A stretch of 64,000 nucleotides of DNA from Pontibacter liquoris (GCF_022758235.1 NZ_JALEBG010000001.1:2604001-2668000); one strand, 5' to 3'. Counted from the first letter of the stretch, positions 46,618 to 56,107 are shown. Notes: generated by a model from the sequence alone, not told the origin. Numbers and translations: made by a program.

Positions 46618-46915
46618 AAAAATCTATTTTTAATGAAGTGAAGTGGATGTTGGTAGATTACTTGATTTCTACCGCGCAGGTGAAAGTCCATACCGCTATC
46701 CGAACAGTATAACGGCATGCAGCTTCACTAAGATGCACCTAATTTATACAGAGTGCCTCTACCGGTTTGTAGATGAACACGTGAGGCCGAACTAGTAACG
46801 GATCATAGCACCTCATCCGAGCAAAAAGAAGGTCTCCTAGCTGTAAAAGATTTAACCCTCTCAGAGTGCCCGCGTATAGACTTGGCAGATACTAACCAAC
46901 AGAAACTATACCGTT
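46618..46915. other. Intergenic between zinc peptidase and ferritin-like genes
   Basis: Divergent promoter region of about 300 bases. No distinct element is supported. Confidence 0.4.
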
Positions 46916-47407
46916 ATGGCTAAATTAAGAACCTTAGAAGACCTATTTGAGCACCAATTAAAAGACCTTTACAGTGCCGAAAAGCAACTGATAGCAGCCC
47001 TTCCTAAAATGGCTAAGGCCACCGAGGATCAGAAACTGCGAAGTGCCTTTGAGAACCACCTGGAGGAAACCAAAGAGCAGAAAGATCGCCTGGAGAAAGT
47101 ATGCGAGCTGGTAGGCATAAGCCCCGGCCGCATGAAGTGCAAAGCCATGGAAGGCCTGGTAGAAGAAGGCGAAGAAACCATTGAGGAAGATGCCAGCCCC
47201 GAGGTGAAAGACGCTGGCCTCATTGCCTCCGCCCAACGCATTGAGCACTATGAAATAGCTGGTTACGGCACGGCTGCTCACTTCGCCGAGCGCCTGGGCC
47301 ATGCCGAGGCGGCCAAATTATTAAGACAAACCCTTGAAGAAGAGCAGAAAACAGATACCCTCTTAAATAAGCTCGCCAAAGGGTATATCAACCAGAAGGC
47401 AGAGTAG
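46916..47407 (+). CDS. YciE/YciF ferroxidase family (DUF892) protein
   Basis: The 163-residue protein folds as a four-helix ferritin-like bundle, LEDLFEHQLKDLYSAEKQLI at the start and IASAQRIEHYEIAGYGTAAH with the second metal ligands. The metal set is Glu/His in LEDLFEHQL, EETKEQKDRL, IEHYEIAGY and EEEQKT. These proteins rise in osmotic and oxidative stress. It ends at a clean terminator and stands alone. Confidence 0.92.
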   Translation: MAKLRTLEDLFEHQLKDLYSAEKQLIAALPKMAKATEDQKLRSAFENHLEETKEQKDRLEKVCELVGISPGRMKCKAMEGLVEEGEETIEEDASPEVKDAGLIASAQRIEHYEIAGYGTAAHFAERLGHAEAAKLLRQTLEEEQKTDTLLNKLAKGYINQKAE

Positions 47408-47423
47408 TTAAAGATACCATAGT

Positions 47424-47460
47424 AAGTATAGCCCGCTCCTTGCAAGGCGGGCTATACTTG
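47424..47460 (+). terminator. Rho-independent terminator of the DUF892 gene
   Basis: AAGTATAGCCCGC (47424-47436) pairs perfectly with GCGGGCTATACTT (47447-47459) over a 10-nt loop. The stem ends are themselves copies of the AAGTATA heptamer, so the stem may be used in both directions. Confidence 0.85.
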
Positions 47461-47590
47461 TTTATAAGGTTAAAGCTATTATTTTCAGATTTCGCGTAAG
47501 GCATTGCTGGCAATCGTACGCTTCGATAAATCAAAAACTTATACTATCCTTTGGTTAAAATGAGCCACTGATTTCTGTAAACAACAGCGC

Positions 47591-47986
47591 TTACTTCCGG
47601 TACTGCTCGTCTGTGACTTTCTCCAACCAATCAACCACCTTTCCGTCCAGTTGCTCCTGAATGGCGATATGCGTCATGCCGGTTGTGGAAGTGGCCCCAT
47701 GCCAGTGCTTTTCTCCTGGAGAGAACCAAACAACATCACCCGGATGTATTTCTTCAACCGGCCCTCCTTCGTGTTGTACCCACCCACAACCGGCTGTTAC
47801 AAGCAGCGTCTGGCCCAGCGGATGCGTGTGCCACGCCGTTCTGGCACCCGGCTCAAATGTTACGCTGGCTGCAGCGCCGCGTCTTGCCTCATTTGCCTGA
47901 AACAAGGGATCAATGCGTACTGCACCCGTAAACCAATCGTCGGGCCCTTTGCCCGAAGGCTGTGAGCCAATTCTTGTAATTTCCAT
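47591..47986 (-). CDS. Cupin-domain protein
   Basis: The 131-residue cytosolic cupin has [14 protein letters not shown] and motif 1 [20 protein letters not shown], with metal ligands His-His-Glu-like, followed by motif 2 [20 protein letters not shown] and the tail [10 protein letters not shown]. It is the intact relative of the relic at 30339. The same layout is seen in carboxymuconolactone decarboxylase-associated cupins. It ends 77 bases before the alcohol dehydrogenase gene upstream on the same strand, so the two may be cotranscribed. Confidence 0.9.
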   Translation of the reverse strand: MEITRIGSQPSGKGPDDWFTGAVRIDPLFQANEARRGAAASVTFEPGARTAWHTHPLGQTLLVTAGCGWVQHEGGPVEEIHPGDVVWFSPGEKHWHGATSTTGMTHIAIQEQLDGKVVDWLEKVTDEQYRK

Positions 47987-48063
47987 TGTATTTGCTGTTT
48001 ATACTTCCCTCAAAGAATCCTTGATTAAAGATCAACCCGGAAGATTATACCATTAAGAGCACA

Positions 48064-49143
48064 CTATACTTCAACTGACGCCTTCTTTAAAGAGGCCATA
48101 TCAATTACAAAGCGATACTTCACATCGCCTTTCAGCAGGCGATCATAGGCCTCGTTGATCTGCTGGATGTTGATCATCTCGATATCTGACACGATGTTGT
48201 GTTTGCCACAGAAATCGAGCATCTCCTGGGTTTCGGCAATACCCCCGATCATAGATCCGGCAAAGCTCCTGCGGGAAGGTATGAGGCTGAAGGCGGCCAC
48301 AGGCAGGGGCTGCTCAGGTGCTCCAACCAGTACCAGGGAGCCATCTATCCGTAGCAGGTTCAGGTAAGTATTGATGTCGTGCTCTGCAGAAACGGCATCC
48401 AGAATAAAATGGAGCTTACCCGCATAGCGTTTCATTTGTTCTTCATCCCTCGATAGCACAACTTCATCAGCCCCGAGCCGTTTGGCATCTTCCACTTTAG
48501 ATGGGGAAGTGGTAAATACAATCACTTCTGCACCCATTGCCTTTGCTATTTTAACGGCCATGTGCCCCAGGCCGCCAAGCCCTACCACTCCTACTTTCTG
48601 GCCCGGCCCTACATGCCAATGCTTTAATGGGGAGTATGTCGTGATGCCGGCGCACAACAGGGGTGCAACCGCGGCAAGGTCAAGGTTTTCGGGTACCCGC
48701 AATACAAAACTTTCGTCCACTACAATGCTTTCCGAATACCCACCATAGGTTTGTGTGCCCAGGTGCTTATCAGGAGAATTATAGGTTTGAATGTTGCCCT
48801 TCGCGCAATATTGCTCCAGATCTTCTCTGCAATACTCGCATTCCCGGCAACTGTCTACCATACAACCAACTGCTGCCAGGTCGCCAGTTTTGAATTTGGA
48901 AACATGCTCGCCAACGCGGACCACTTTGCCTACTATTTCATGGCCCGGCACGCAGGGATAAATGGTACCGTGCCATTCATTTCTAGCCGTATGCAGGTCA
49001 GAATGGCAAACCCCACAGTATAAGATTTCGATTTCCACGTCATGGGGCGTAGGATTTCTTCGGTTGATATTTACTTCTTCTAAAGGCGCTTCTGCCGCCT
49101 GGGTGCCAAATGCTTTTACTTCCTTAACTTCAATAACTTCCAT
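48064..49143 (-). CDS. NAD(P)-dependent zinc alcohol dehydrogenase, YahK-like
   Basis: The 359-residue enzyme has the catalytic zinc motif LYCGVCHSDLHTARNEW with GHEIVGKVVRVGEH, and a structural zinc set CRECEYCREDLEQYC. The cofactor domain shows VGVVGLGGLGHMAVKIAKAM. The family (YahK/AdhA-like cinnamyl alcohol dehydrogenases) reduces aldehydes with NADPH. It lies upstream of the cupin in the same direction. A normal start at ATG 49143 is used. Confidence 0.93.
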   Translation of the reverse strand: MEVIEVKEVKAFGTQAAEAPLEEVNINRRNPTPHDVEIEILYCGVCHSDLHTARNEWHGTIYPCVPGHEIVGKVVRVGEHVSKFKTGDLAAVGCMVDSCRECEYCREDLEQYCAKGNIQTYNSPDKHLGTQTYGGYSESIVVDESFVLRVPENLDLAAVAPLLCAGITTYSPLKHWHVGPGQKVGVVGLGGLGHMAVKIAKAMGAEVIVFTTSPSKVEDAKRLGADEVVLSRDEEQMKRYAGKLHFILDAVSAEHDINTYLNLLRIDGSLVLVGAPEQPLPVAAFSLIPSRRSFAGSMIGGIAETQEMLDFCGKHNIVSDIEMINIQQINEAYDRLLKGDVKYRFVIDMASLKKASVEV

Positions 49144-49504
49144 AATTAATACTTAAGATTTCTAAACGATTTATCTACACTTGTACGAACGCTGATCAAA
49201 AAGTAGCTGCACAATCGTAGCTCCTCCCCTTGCTTCTTTAAGCCTGAATTTAGGCCGCTGGTTAAATCAGGTTTCGGCACGTACGCCTGAGAAAGAAGCA
49301 CAACTCACTCGCTTGTACAAATCCTGCCTGCCTTGCATCCTGCCAAAGATTTGGCACTTTCTCCATTTACACCTATCTTCAACAGGCTGTGCATCATACC
49401 TCAACACCTATAAGGTAGCGTTGCCACCTTTTATAGTATAGTTGGCAGCCAGAATAGCTTTAACACGATTTTAAAACATAGAAATCAAATCAACAGAACA
49501 CCTT
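49144..49504. other. Intergenic, divergent promoter region
   Basis: About 360 bases between divergent dehydrogenase and DUF4256 genes. Nothing recognisable beyond presumed promoters. Confidence 0.4.
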
Positions 49505-50074
49505 ATGGCAGTGGAAACTAAAAAGGCGTTATCAGCGGAACAACAGAAAGAACTACTCAGCACATTAAAAAGCCGTTTTGAGAAAAACATGAAACGCCAT
49601 GCAGGGCTTGAATGGGCTTCCGTGGAGGCTAAGCTGGAAAAAAATCCTGAAAAACTATGGTCGCTGTATGAAATGGAAAGAACCGGCGGCGAACCGGATG
49701 TTGTGGGCTCCGATGAAAATACAGGTGAATACATTTTTTATGATTGCGCTGCAGAGAGTCCGAAAGGCCGCAGAAGTATCTGTTACGACCGGGACGGGCT
49801 GGAGTCCAGGAAAGAACACCGACCGGAAAATAACGCCCTGGACATGGCGGCTGCCATGGGCATCGAACTTTTAACAGAAGCAGAATACCTGGAACTGCAA
49901 AAACTTGGAACTTTCGATACGAAAACATCCAGCTGGCTGAAAACGCCCCCGGAAATCAGAAAACTTGGCGGGGCCATCTTTGCAGATTTTCGTTACGGCC
50001 AGGTGTTCGTGTATCACAATGGTGCCCCCTCCTACTATGCTGCCCGCGGATTCCGGGGTTCGCTCAAAGTATAA
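49505..50074 (+). CDS. DUF4256 domain protein
   Basis: The 189-residue protein matches DUF4256, a soluble family with conserved GGEPDVVGSDENTGEYIFYD, ESPKGRRSICYDRDGLESRK and ALDMAAAMGIELLTEAEYL. The C-terminal half has FDTKTSSWLKTPPEIRKLG and GQVFVYHNGAPSYYAARGF. No activity is known. It sits alone between the alcohol and aldehyde dehydrogenases. Confidence 0.9.
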   Translation: MAVETKKALSAEQQKELLSTLKSRFEKNMKRHAGLEWASVEAKLEKNPEKLWSLYEMERTGGEPDVVGSDENTGEYIFYDCAAESPKGRRSICYDRDGLESRKEHRPENNALDMAAAMGIELLTEAEYLELQKLGTFDTKTSSWLKTPPEIRKLGGAIFADFRYGQVFVYHNGAPSYYAARGFRGSLKV

Positions 50075-50329
50075 AACATATAAAACAGCCCCTGGCAGCG
50101 ATACATATTTTGAGAAAAGGCAGCCTTCCCGGAACGGCCATCAAAATTATCTGCGTCATTTAACTGTTTTGCCGCGCACGAATTTCCCTGTTAAGTATAA
50201 AACTCTTTTAAAAATCATGTATTTAACAGAATTACTATATATCTTAAGGGCTTGGGTATGATGGAGCTGCTGCTTGCGCTTCCCTCCTAACCGCTTATTC
50301 TTATCCTGAAATTGCTATAAAAGATACTT

Positions 50330-51874
50330 ATGCCGAAGATCGTTTCCCCACAAGTTGAGTTTTCAGAGCTGCTACGCCAGGTAAAACAGGTAACCCCCGA
50401 GATATTTGATCAGGAGGGGCAATTTCTTAACCTCCTGGAAGGCCGCTGGCAGGAGCCCGGCAAACCCCAGGCGTTTACATCCCCTATTGATGGCTCTGTT
50501 ATTGGCTACCTTCCCATGCTCGATCGGGCTACCGCCTCGCGTGCGGTAAAGGGGGCTCACCACGAAGCAGTTGATTGGGGCAGGGTGGATCTGGATGAGC
50601 GCAAGCAACGCGTGCAGGACTGCCTTGATCAGTTACGCACCCATGTCGAGCTTATTGGCAAGCTATTGATGTGGGAGATCGGCAAAACCTATAAACTTGG
50701 CTTTACTGATATTGACCGCTGCATTGACGGCGTGCAATGGTACGTCGACAACATTGAAGAAATGCTGGGCCGCCGTGAGCCCTTGGGCGTGGTCTCGAAC
50801 ATTGCATCCTGGAACTACCCCATGTCGGTGCTGATGCACGCGGTGCTGGTGCAGGTGCTTTGCGGTAATGCAGCCGTGGCCAAAACACCTACAGATGGCG
50901 GCTTTATTTCGCTGAGCGTAGCCTTTGCCATTGCCCGCCGCTGCGGCTTGCCTGTTACGCTTGTTAGCGGGTCGGGCGGCGAATTAAGCGAGGTGCTGGT
51001 GAAAGATCAGGCTATTGAATGCCTCTCGTTTGTTGGTGGGCGCTACAACGGACGCAACATCGCCGACGCGCTGTCTTCGGTGCACAAGCGCTACATGCTG
51101 GAAATGGAAGGAGTCAATACATATGGCATCTGGAATTTCTCGGACTGGGACAGCCTGGGAGACCAGCTCAAAAAAGGCTACGATTACGGCAAGCAACGTT
51201 GCACGGCTTACGTGCGCTTTGTGGTGGAGCGCCACCTGTTTCCGCAGTTTCTCGAAACATACTGGAGCGCGATCAGCAGCCTGAAAGTGGGCAACCCTAC
51301 CCTGGTAGACAACCCAACGGACAAGCTGCCCGACCTGGCCTTTGGCCCTGTGATCAACCGTCGCCAGGCAGAAGACCTTGACCGCCTTTACGCTGATGCC
51401 CTTAAGACCGGTGCCACGCCTATTTACGAAGGCAAGCTCGACGACTCGCTCTTTTTACCGGGCCAGGATCGCTCGGCTTACCGTGCACCGCGGGCCCTAG
51501 TAAACCTGCCACGCCAGAGCGAGCTATACTTTAAAGAGCCTTTCGGCCCGATCGATTCGATTGTGCTGGTAGACCGTGTAGAGGAATTGGTAGGTGAAAT
51601 GAATATTTCCAATGGCGCCCTGGTAGCAGCCATTGCCTCCGATGATCAGAAGTGGGCCCAGCGCACGGCCAAAGAAGTACGGGCGTTTAAAGTAGGCATC
51701 AACAAACTCCGCTCCAGAGGAGACCGCGAAGAAGTGTTCGGCGGATTGGGCGAATCGTGGAAAGGTGCCTTTGTTGGCGGCAAACTGCTGGTAGAGGCGG
51801 TTACGCAGGGAGCACCCACCGAACTGGTGCTCGGCAACTACGAAGATTCCCTCCTGCTACCGGAAAAGATCTAA
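50330..51874 (+). CDS. Aldehyde dehydrogenase family protein
   Basis: The 514-residue enzyme has ALDH features: the NAD(P)-binding segment WNYPMSVLMHAVLVQVLCG, the active-site Asn in SNIASWNYP, a Glu in MLEMEGVNTYGIWN and the catalytic Cys in GKQRCTAYV. The usual ELGGK and GQxC motifs are modified to EMEGV and KQRC, so it belongs to a divergent ALDH subgroup, perhaps NADP-specific. The substrate is not evident. It is transcribed from a region with AT-rich DNA and no close partners except the palindromic repeat just after it. Confidence 0.88.
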   Translation: MPKIVSPQVEFSELLRQVKQVTPEIFDQEGQFLNLLEGRWQEPGKPQAFTSPIDGSVIGYLPMLDRATASRAVKGAHHEAVDWGRVDLDERKQRVQDCLDQLRTHVELIGKLLMWEIGKTYKLGFTDIDRCIDGVQWYVDNIEEMLGRREPLGVVSNIASWNYPMSVLMHAVLVQVLCGNAAVAKTPTDGGFISLSVAFAIARRCGLPVTLVSGSGGELSEVLVKDQAIECLSFVGGRYNGRNIADALSSVHKRYMLEMEGVNTYGIWNFSDWDSLGDQLKKGYDYGKQRCTAYVRFVVERHLFPQFLETYWSAISSLKVGNPTLVDNPTDKLPDLAFGPVINRRQAEDLDRLYADALKTGATPIYEGKLDDSLFLPGQDRSAYRAPRALVNLPRQSELYFKEPFGPIDSIVLVDRVEELVGEMNISNGALVAAIASDDQKWAQRTAKEVRAFKVGINKLRSRGDREEVFGGLGESWKGAFVGGKLLVEAVTQGAPTELVLGNYEDSLLLPEKI

Positions 51875-51933
51875 GCAGGAGTTGCCGCTTATCGGCGCAC
51901 GCCGCATCAGGTGGGCGAATCATAACTTTACCT

Positions 51934-52000
51934 CAGATTTCTCCTATCATCGAAATGACAGGTATAAATTTTTTGTCATTTCGACGATAGGAGAAATCTG
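51934..52000. repeat. 27-bp palindromic element
   Basis: CAGATTTCTCCTATC...ATGACA (51934-51960) and its near-perfect reverse complement (51974-52000, one mismatch) flank a 13-nt spacer. It resembles the interspersed palindromes with GATTTCTCCT and CGAAATGACA that occur in many Bacteroidota. It may also terminate the ALDH transcript. Confidence 0.75.
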
Positions 52001-52146
52001 TTTAATTCAAGTATAAACTTCGTACTTCCCTGTCGTGCTGCTATGCGGGCAAAGGTAATTTTCTTCTTTATTCCTCTTCCGAACGTCCATTGTTGTGTTT
52101 CTTTTGCGTACATGATACATAGCAAAACGAAACGAAGTATAATAGC

Positions 52147-52992
52147 ATGAAAATAGCCGTTACCGGCGCAACAGGGCAACTAGGTCGCCTTGTAATAGCC
52201 AGACTGAAGGAAAAAGCAGCCACTGACACCCTGATTGGGCTTGTTCGTTCGCCACAGAAGGCAGCGGACCTTGGCATAGAAGTACGTGAAGCCGATTATG
52301 ACCAGCCAGAAACACTTGATCCTGCCCTGAAAGGCGTAGATACCCTACTGCTGATCTCGGGGAGTGAAGTGGGGAAACGGGCTACGCAGCACCGGAATGT
52401 AATTGACGCAGCAAAGAAGGCAGGTGTAAAATGGATCGTTTATACCAGCCTCCTTCATACTGATACGTCATCACTTAGTCTAGCAACAGAACACCTGGCA
52501 ACAGAAGCGGCACTGGAACGTGCAGGTATTCCCTATACTCTTCTGCGCAACGGATGGTACACTGAAAACTACACCGGCTCCATTTCGGGTGCATTGGCGG
52601 GCGGTGCTTTTATCGGCAGTGCAGGCGATGGCAAAATTTCCGGAGCCACACGGGCCGATTACGCGGAAGCAGCAGTGGCTGTTTTAACCGGGAAAGGCCA
52701 TGAAGGCAGGAAGTATGAACTGGCAGGAGATGAAGCCTTTACCCTTCGAGATCTGGCGGCCGAAATATCCCGGCAAACGGGCAAAACCATTCCTTACAAA
52801 AATTTGCCTGAGGCAGATTACGCTGCAGCACTCACCAGCTTCGGCTTGCCGGAAGGGCTGGCGCAGGCCATTGCCGGTTGGGATACCGGGGCCTCGCGCG
52901 GCGATCTGTTCGATGACAGCCGCCAGCTTTCCACCTTGATCGGGCGCCCCACCACACCACTGGCAGATGCGGTTGCGGAGGCAATCAAATAG
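52147..52992 (+). CDS. NmrA/QorB-like SDR family oxidoreductase
   Basis: The 281-residue protein opens MKIAVTGATGQLGRLVIARL with the NmrA/QorB Rossmann motif and continues GVDTLLLISGSEVGKRATQH and TLLRNGWYTENYTGSI. It lacks a clear Tyr-x-x-x-Lys catalytic pair, which is normal for atypical SDRs of this type. QorB reduces quinones with NADPH. The neighbourhood has no redox-sensing regulator within view. The gene is preceded by GAAGTATAATAGCATG, a Bacteroidota-like leader. Confidence 0.92.
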   Translation: MKIAVTGATGQLGRLVIARLKEKAATDTLIGLVRSPQKAADLGIEVREADYDQPETLDPALKGVDTLLLISGSEVGKRATQHRNVIDAAKKAGVKWIVYTSLLHTDTSSLSLATEHLATEAALERAGIPYTLLRNGWYTENYTGSISGALAGGAFIGSAGDGKISGATRADYAEAAVAVLTGKGHEGRKYELAGDEAFTLRDLAAEISRQTGKTIPYKNLPEADYAAALTSFGLPEGLAQAIAGWDTGASRGDLFDDSRQLSTLIGRPTTPLADAVAEAIK

Positions 52993-53077
52993 ACTTTGGC
53001 ACTTGACTAAGCTGCCCGGCTTTGCGGACTGATAAAGTATAAACGAAAACGCAGCATACAGCCAGCTAATAATAAGG

Positions 53078-53119
53078 CTTTCGCGTTGTGCGGTAATTTT
53101 TCGCTGCACAACGCGAAAG
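53078..53119. repeat. 14-bp perfect inverted repeat
   Basis: CTTTCGCGTTGTGC (53078-53091) pairs with GCACAACGCGAAAG (53106-53119) over a 14-nt AT-rich loop. It lies between convergent genes and may be a bidirectional terminator or a mobile palindrome. Confidence 0.75.
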
Positions 53120-53270
53120 TTCACCATCAAAAACCTACTATAACAAACTGCTTGACAGGGTTTGCCTTCCGACACTCGCGTTTGGTCTTTCATTAGCAAC
53201 ACAAAAGAAAACGCCTGCCAGCTGCATCTATCCTTTATCCTGCCTGGGCAAAATCAGCATCACCTGACCC

Positions 53271-53543
53271 TTACAACTTATCGATCATATCGCCAAGGTC
53301 ACTCACGCCTAAGGTGAACATCATAAGCACGATGCCCAGGAGGATCTTCACGACGGCCGGTATCGGGAAGCCGAGCTTTTTCCGGAGCAAGGTATTTGTC
53401 TGGGGCAGGTAAAGGATAGCCAAAAGCAGGTAAATAATTCCCGGTACAGGGTGCACTAGCACCGCATTCAACACAGCTATTACGGTAAGCACAAGGGCAA
53501 ACAGCCCGCTGATGAGAGAGCCCCAGTTTAATGTTCTGTTCAT
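53271..53543 (-). CDS. Small membrane protein, paralogue of the 55354 gene
   Basis: The 90-residue protein has two or three hydrophobic helices (about 8-30, 33-50 and 62-80) with the core YLLLAILYLPQTNTLLRKKL and VVKILLGIVLMM. The pattern NxxLxKxxGFxIPxxxVKILLG is shared with the protein at 55354-55686, so the two are paralogues in one cluster. Function unknown. Confidence 0.72.
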   Translation of the reverse strand: MNRTLNWGSLISGLFALVLTVIAVLNAVLVHPVPGIIYLLLAILYLPQTNTLLRKKLGFPIPAVVKILLGIVLMMFTLGVSDLGDMIDKL

Positions 53544-53715
53544 AAGTTTGCTCGTTAATTAATGTATAAAATGTTTGGTATTCCGCTTTCCTTCCTGCGG
53601 CTCCTACCATTGCCCCGCCGCTTTGTTTTCTCAGCAAAAGCAAGTTTCTCCTACTTCACTCCTTCAATATCCCCGGTAGTGCCGCTAAAAACCGATCATT
53701 TATACTTTGCAGTTG

Positions 53716-54960
53716 CTACTTAAAATTGAATAGCAGCGGAAACAGGAAGACCACGATCATTGCCCAGATACCGTAAACGGGCAGAAACAGCGCAATGGAC
53801 CGTCCGACGTCTGCTAAAGCATACTTCTTTGTTTGTGACCTGAAAAGCAGTACCGTGATGAAGAGCAGGTTTAGCAGCATAAGGATATTACTGCCCAGCA
53901 CAGCCAGCCTGTTTGGGGTGATGCCCCATTCAGCTATCCGGAAAAGGATGGCTGAAAGCGCAATACCATTTACCACAATCGTGACGGCCGCCAACAGGAA
54001 AAGGACCCAGGTAGCCATAGCGTTTCCGGCAGTTGCAGCGCTCTCTGCCACCGAAAAGAAAATAATGGCCATCACGCCGATCAAAAGCAAATTAAAAATG
54101 AGGAGGAATTCGCGGTCGTTGTAAGGGTCTTTCCCGGAATAGATGATCGCAAAAAGGTAAATCACGAGCATGACCAGCACCAGCGGACTGAAGATTTTAG
54201 CAATGACCGGGGAAACCTTATTTACCAGCTGCGGATTGGTCTGGATCAGGTAAGTGCCCACAATTGGCGCCGCTGCCAGTCCGAAAATACCGAAATACGC
54301 AAAGTATAACTGCTCGATTCGTAGCCCTATCAGCAAAAAGAGGTTGATCGTGAGGGCGGTCATAATCCCCCCGGCAATCAGGATAAGCGTTGTCATCACG
54401 ATCAGGTCGCCGTTATACTTCAGGTAATCGAGCCGTCGGTTATGGTCTGTCAGGTTGTTGCCAGTAAAGGCCGCGCCCAGCAGCACCCACAACAGCAAAG
54501 GCAAATGGATGCAGGCCAGCAGTAACGTGTCGCTTTGGGTAGAGGCAGGCAGGACGTTGATATAAAAAAGCGAAAGCAGCATGACGGCGCCTATCACGAC
54601 GATGAGCCTGGTATGCAGGTTATTTTTCCAGGCAAAGTAAGCCGTTAGGATCGGCAGGAAAATAAAGCCAATATTCCGGGGATAAAAGAACGCTTCATCG
54701 AGGTGGAAGATGATTGGAATTTTGGCAATAAAACCAGCTACGAGCGCACCCATAATCACAAGGGCCAGTTCCCTGCTGCTGCCCCAGTTAATGTCATCCG
54801 TATCATAATACAGCCTTTCGTACCAGAAATCAGCAAGGGCGTTGCCTTTCAGCTCAGGGTATAAGGCGCTGAACTCCCGCTTAAAAGGGGCCTTGTTGCT
54901 GCGGTATAGCTTTTCCAGCTGCCGCGGGTCGTTCAGATGCGTAAGTATTTCCGTTTTCAT
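53716..54960 (-). CDS. DUF4153-type membrane protein
   Basis: From ATG 54960 (MKTEILTHLNDPRQLEKLYR) the protein is 414 residues. A short cytosolic N-terminal domain is followed by about 11 hydrophobic segments. The pattern is typical of DUF4153 proteins. The upstream reading from 54999 would begin within the previous gene spacer, so I shortened it. No enzymatic motif is visible. It is the last large gene of the small-membrane-protein cluster. Confidence 0.8.
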   Translation of the reverse strand: MKTEILTHLNDPRQLEKLYRSNKAPFKREFSALYPELKGNALADFWYERLYYDTDDINWGSSRELALVIMGALVAGFIAKIPIIFHLDEAFFYPRNIGFIFLPILTAYFAWKNNLHTRLIVVIGAVMLLSLFYINVLPASTQSDTLLLACIHLPLLLWVLLGAAFTGNNLTDHNRRLDYLKYNGDLIVMTTLILIAGGIMTALTINLFLLIGLRIEQLYFAYFGIFGLAAAPIVGTYLIQTNPQLVNKVSPVIAKIFSPLVLVMLVIYLFAIIYSGKDPYNDREFLLIFNLLLIGVMAIIFFSVAESAATAGNAMATWVLFLLAAVTIVVNGIALSAILFRIAEWGITPNRLAVLGSNILMLLNLLFITVLLFRSQTKKYALADVGRSIALFLPVYGIWAMIVVFLFPLLFNFK

Positions 54961-55010
54961 GGAGTTTTCAAATAGCTGATTATAAAGGATTTCTAACAAT
55001 GGCTTTCAGT

Positions 55011-55301
55011 TTAACTTCCGGCAAAAGGGCTCCCGAAAATGCCCACAGCAAGTTCTGCCCAAATAAGCAGGAGCGCTACAAGTATAAGCGCAATGATGCC
55101 GATGCGGTAGTCTCTGTTCCTGACTTTCCGTATCACTAGCTCAGCTAAAAGGCCTGTGCCGAGCAACAATGTCCCCATCACCATGAAATCGATTAAATTC
55201 CAGTCTACCTCTTCTGTAAACTGCATGGCGATCAGAGGAATGAGTAGTATGCCTACTACTGTAAGTACAATCCCGATAAGTCTTCTGTTTTGCGTCATCA
55301 T
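55011..55301 (-). CDS. Small membrane protein
   Basis: The 96-residue protein is built of three hydrophobic helices (about 10-27, 37-57 and 67-90: LIGIVLTVVGILLIPLIAM, IDFMVMGTLLLGTGLLAELV, IGIIALILVALLLIWAELAV). Short polar loops and no signal lipobox. Unknown function. It is preceded by the 55354 gene and followed by the DUF4153 gene in the same direction. Confidence 0.75.
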   Translation of the reverse strand: MMTQNRRLIGIVLTVVGILLIPLIAMQFTEEVDWNLIDFMVMGTLLLGTGLLAELVIRKVRNRDYRIGIIALILVALLLIWAELAVGIFGSPFAGS

Positions 55302-55353
55302 AAAGCTGTGTTTTTAGGTTTATAAATTTATTTAATGCCTGTATTTTAAGCTG

Positions 55354-55686
55354 CTACAGGCTCAGCATCATAAGTTCTATTTTATCGAATAACTCGCCTA
55401 CCCCCACAGCTGCCCAGCTAATAAAGAGGCCCAGCAGGATCTTTACTACGCCCATTTTAGGAATGGAAAAGCCGGTCGTTTTTTGGAGTAGCGCATTTAC
55501 CGGAAGAAAATACACCAAAGAGAGAAGAAGTATAAACACGCCAAACCCGGGATCGTTGCCCCAGAACGTATTCACCACACCGATTGCAAAGAAAACGGTT
55601 CCGAACAGCCAATTGATGATCTTCAAAGCGACAGATCCGTCATTTACGCCTGTTTCTGCCTGCCATTTCTTGTCGTCCTTCATCAT
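55354..55686 (-). CDS. Small membrane protein, paralogue of the 53271 gene
   Basis: From ATG 55686 (MMKDDKKWQAETGVNDGSVA) the protein is 110 residues. It has helices about 24-40, 50-65 and 82-100, with VYFLPVNALLQKTTGFSIPK and VVKILLGLFISW. The similarity to the 53271 product is clear in the LLxKxxGFxIP and VKILLG segments. A longer reading to 55785 overlaps the upstream gene and was rejected. The ATG is preceded by AAAGTATAAA. Confidence 0.75.
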   Translation of the reverse strand: MMKDDKKWQAETGVNDGSVALKIINWLFGTVFFAIGVVNTFWGNDPGFGVFILLLSLVYFLPVNALLQKTTGFSIPKMGVVKILLGLFISWAAVGVGELFDKIELMMLSL

Positions 55687-55739
55687 TTTATACTTTAAAT
55701 GTGTTAGCCTTAATTTCAATCCTGATCTAAGAAGGCTGC

Positions 55740-56078
55740 TTAATCCCACATTGTGCCGTTCAGCCCTAGCACAGTTCCGAGCCACAGCACCACCAGGAAA
55801 ACCAGCAGGCTGAGGATATAAGCTACCACTGTTCTGCCCCCGCCCTGAGCGCGCAGAGGATCCATGTTGTAAAAGAACAGCCCACCCAGCGCACCGGCAG
55901 CCGGCACCATCAATAGCGGCTTGACCATCCAGAATGAGGGCCAGGCGGGATCAGGCGCTCCGGCCCCGATCAGAAAAAATGCGATGAGGATAAGGCCAAC
56001 TGTTGCGCCCTGCAACATGCGTTTCCCCACGGATGCCGGATGAACCGGCTTATTCCGCAATTCGTTTTGCTGTGTCAT
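55740..56078 (-). CDS. Small membrane protein, first of second unit
   Basis: The 112-residue protein has an N-terminal polar part (MTQQNELRNKPVHPASVGKR), then helices about 24-40, 51-70 and 84-105 (VGLILIAFFLIGAG, LLMVPAAGALGGLFFYN, YILSLLVFLVVLWLGTVLGL). It is directly downstream of one palindromic operator copy (56108-56124), so this operator probably controls it. Unknown function. Confidence 0.72.
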   Translation of the reverse strand: MTQQNELRNKPVHPASVGKRMLQGATVGLILIAFFLIGAGAPDPAWPSFWMVKPLLMVPAAGALGGLFFYNMDPLRAQGGGRTVVAYILSLLVFLVVLWLGTVLGLNGTMWD

Positions 56079-56107
56079 ACTATTTCTGTTTTATACTTCT
56101 ATAAAGT

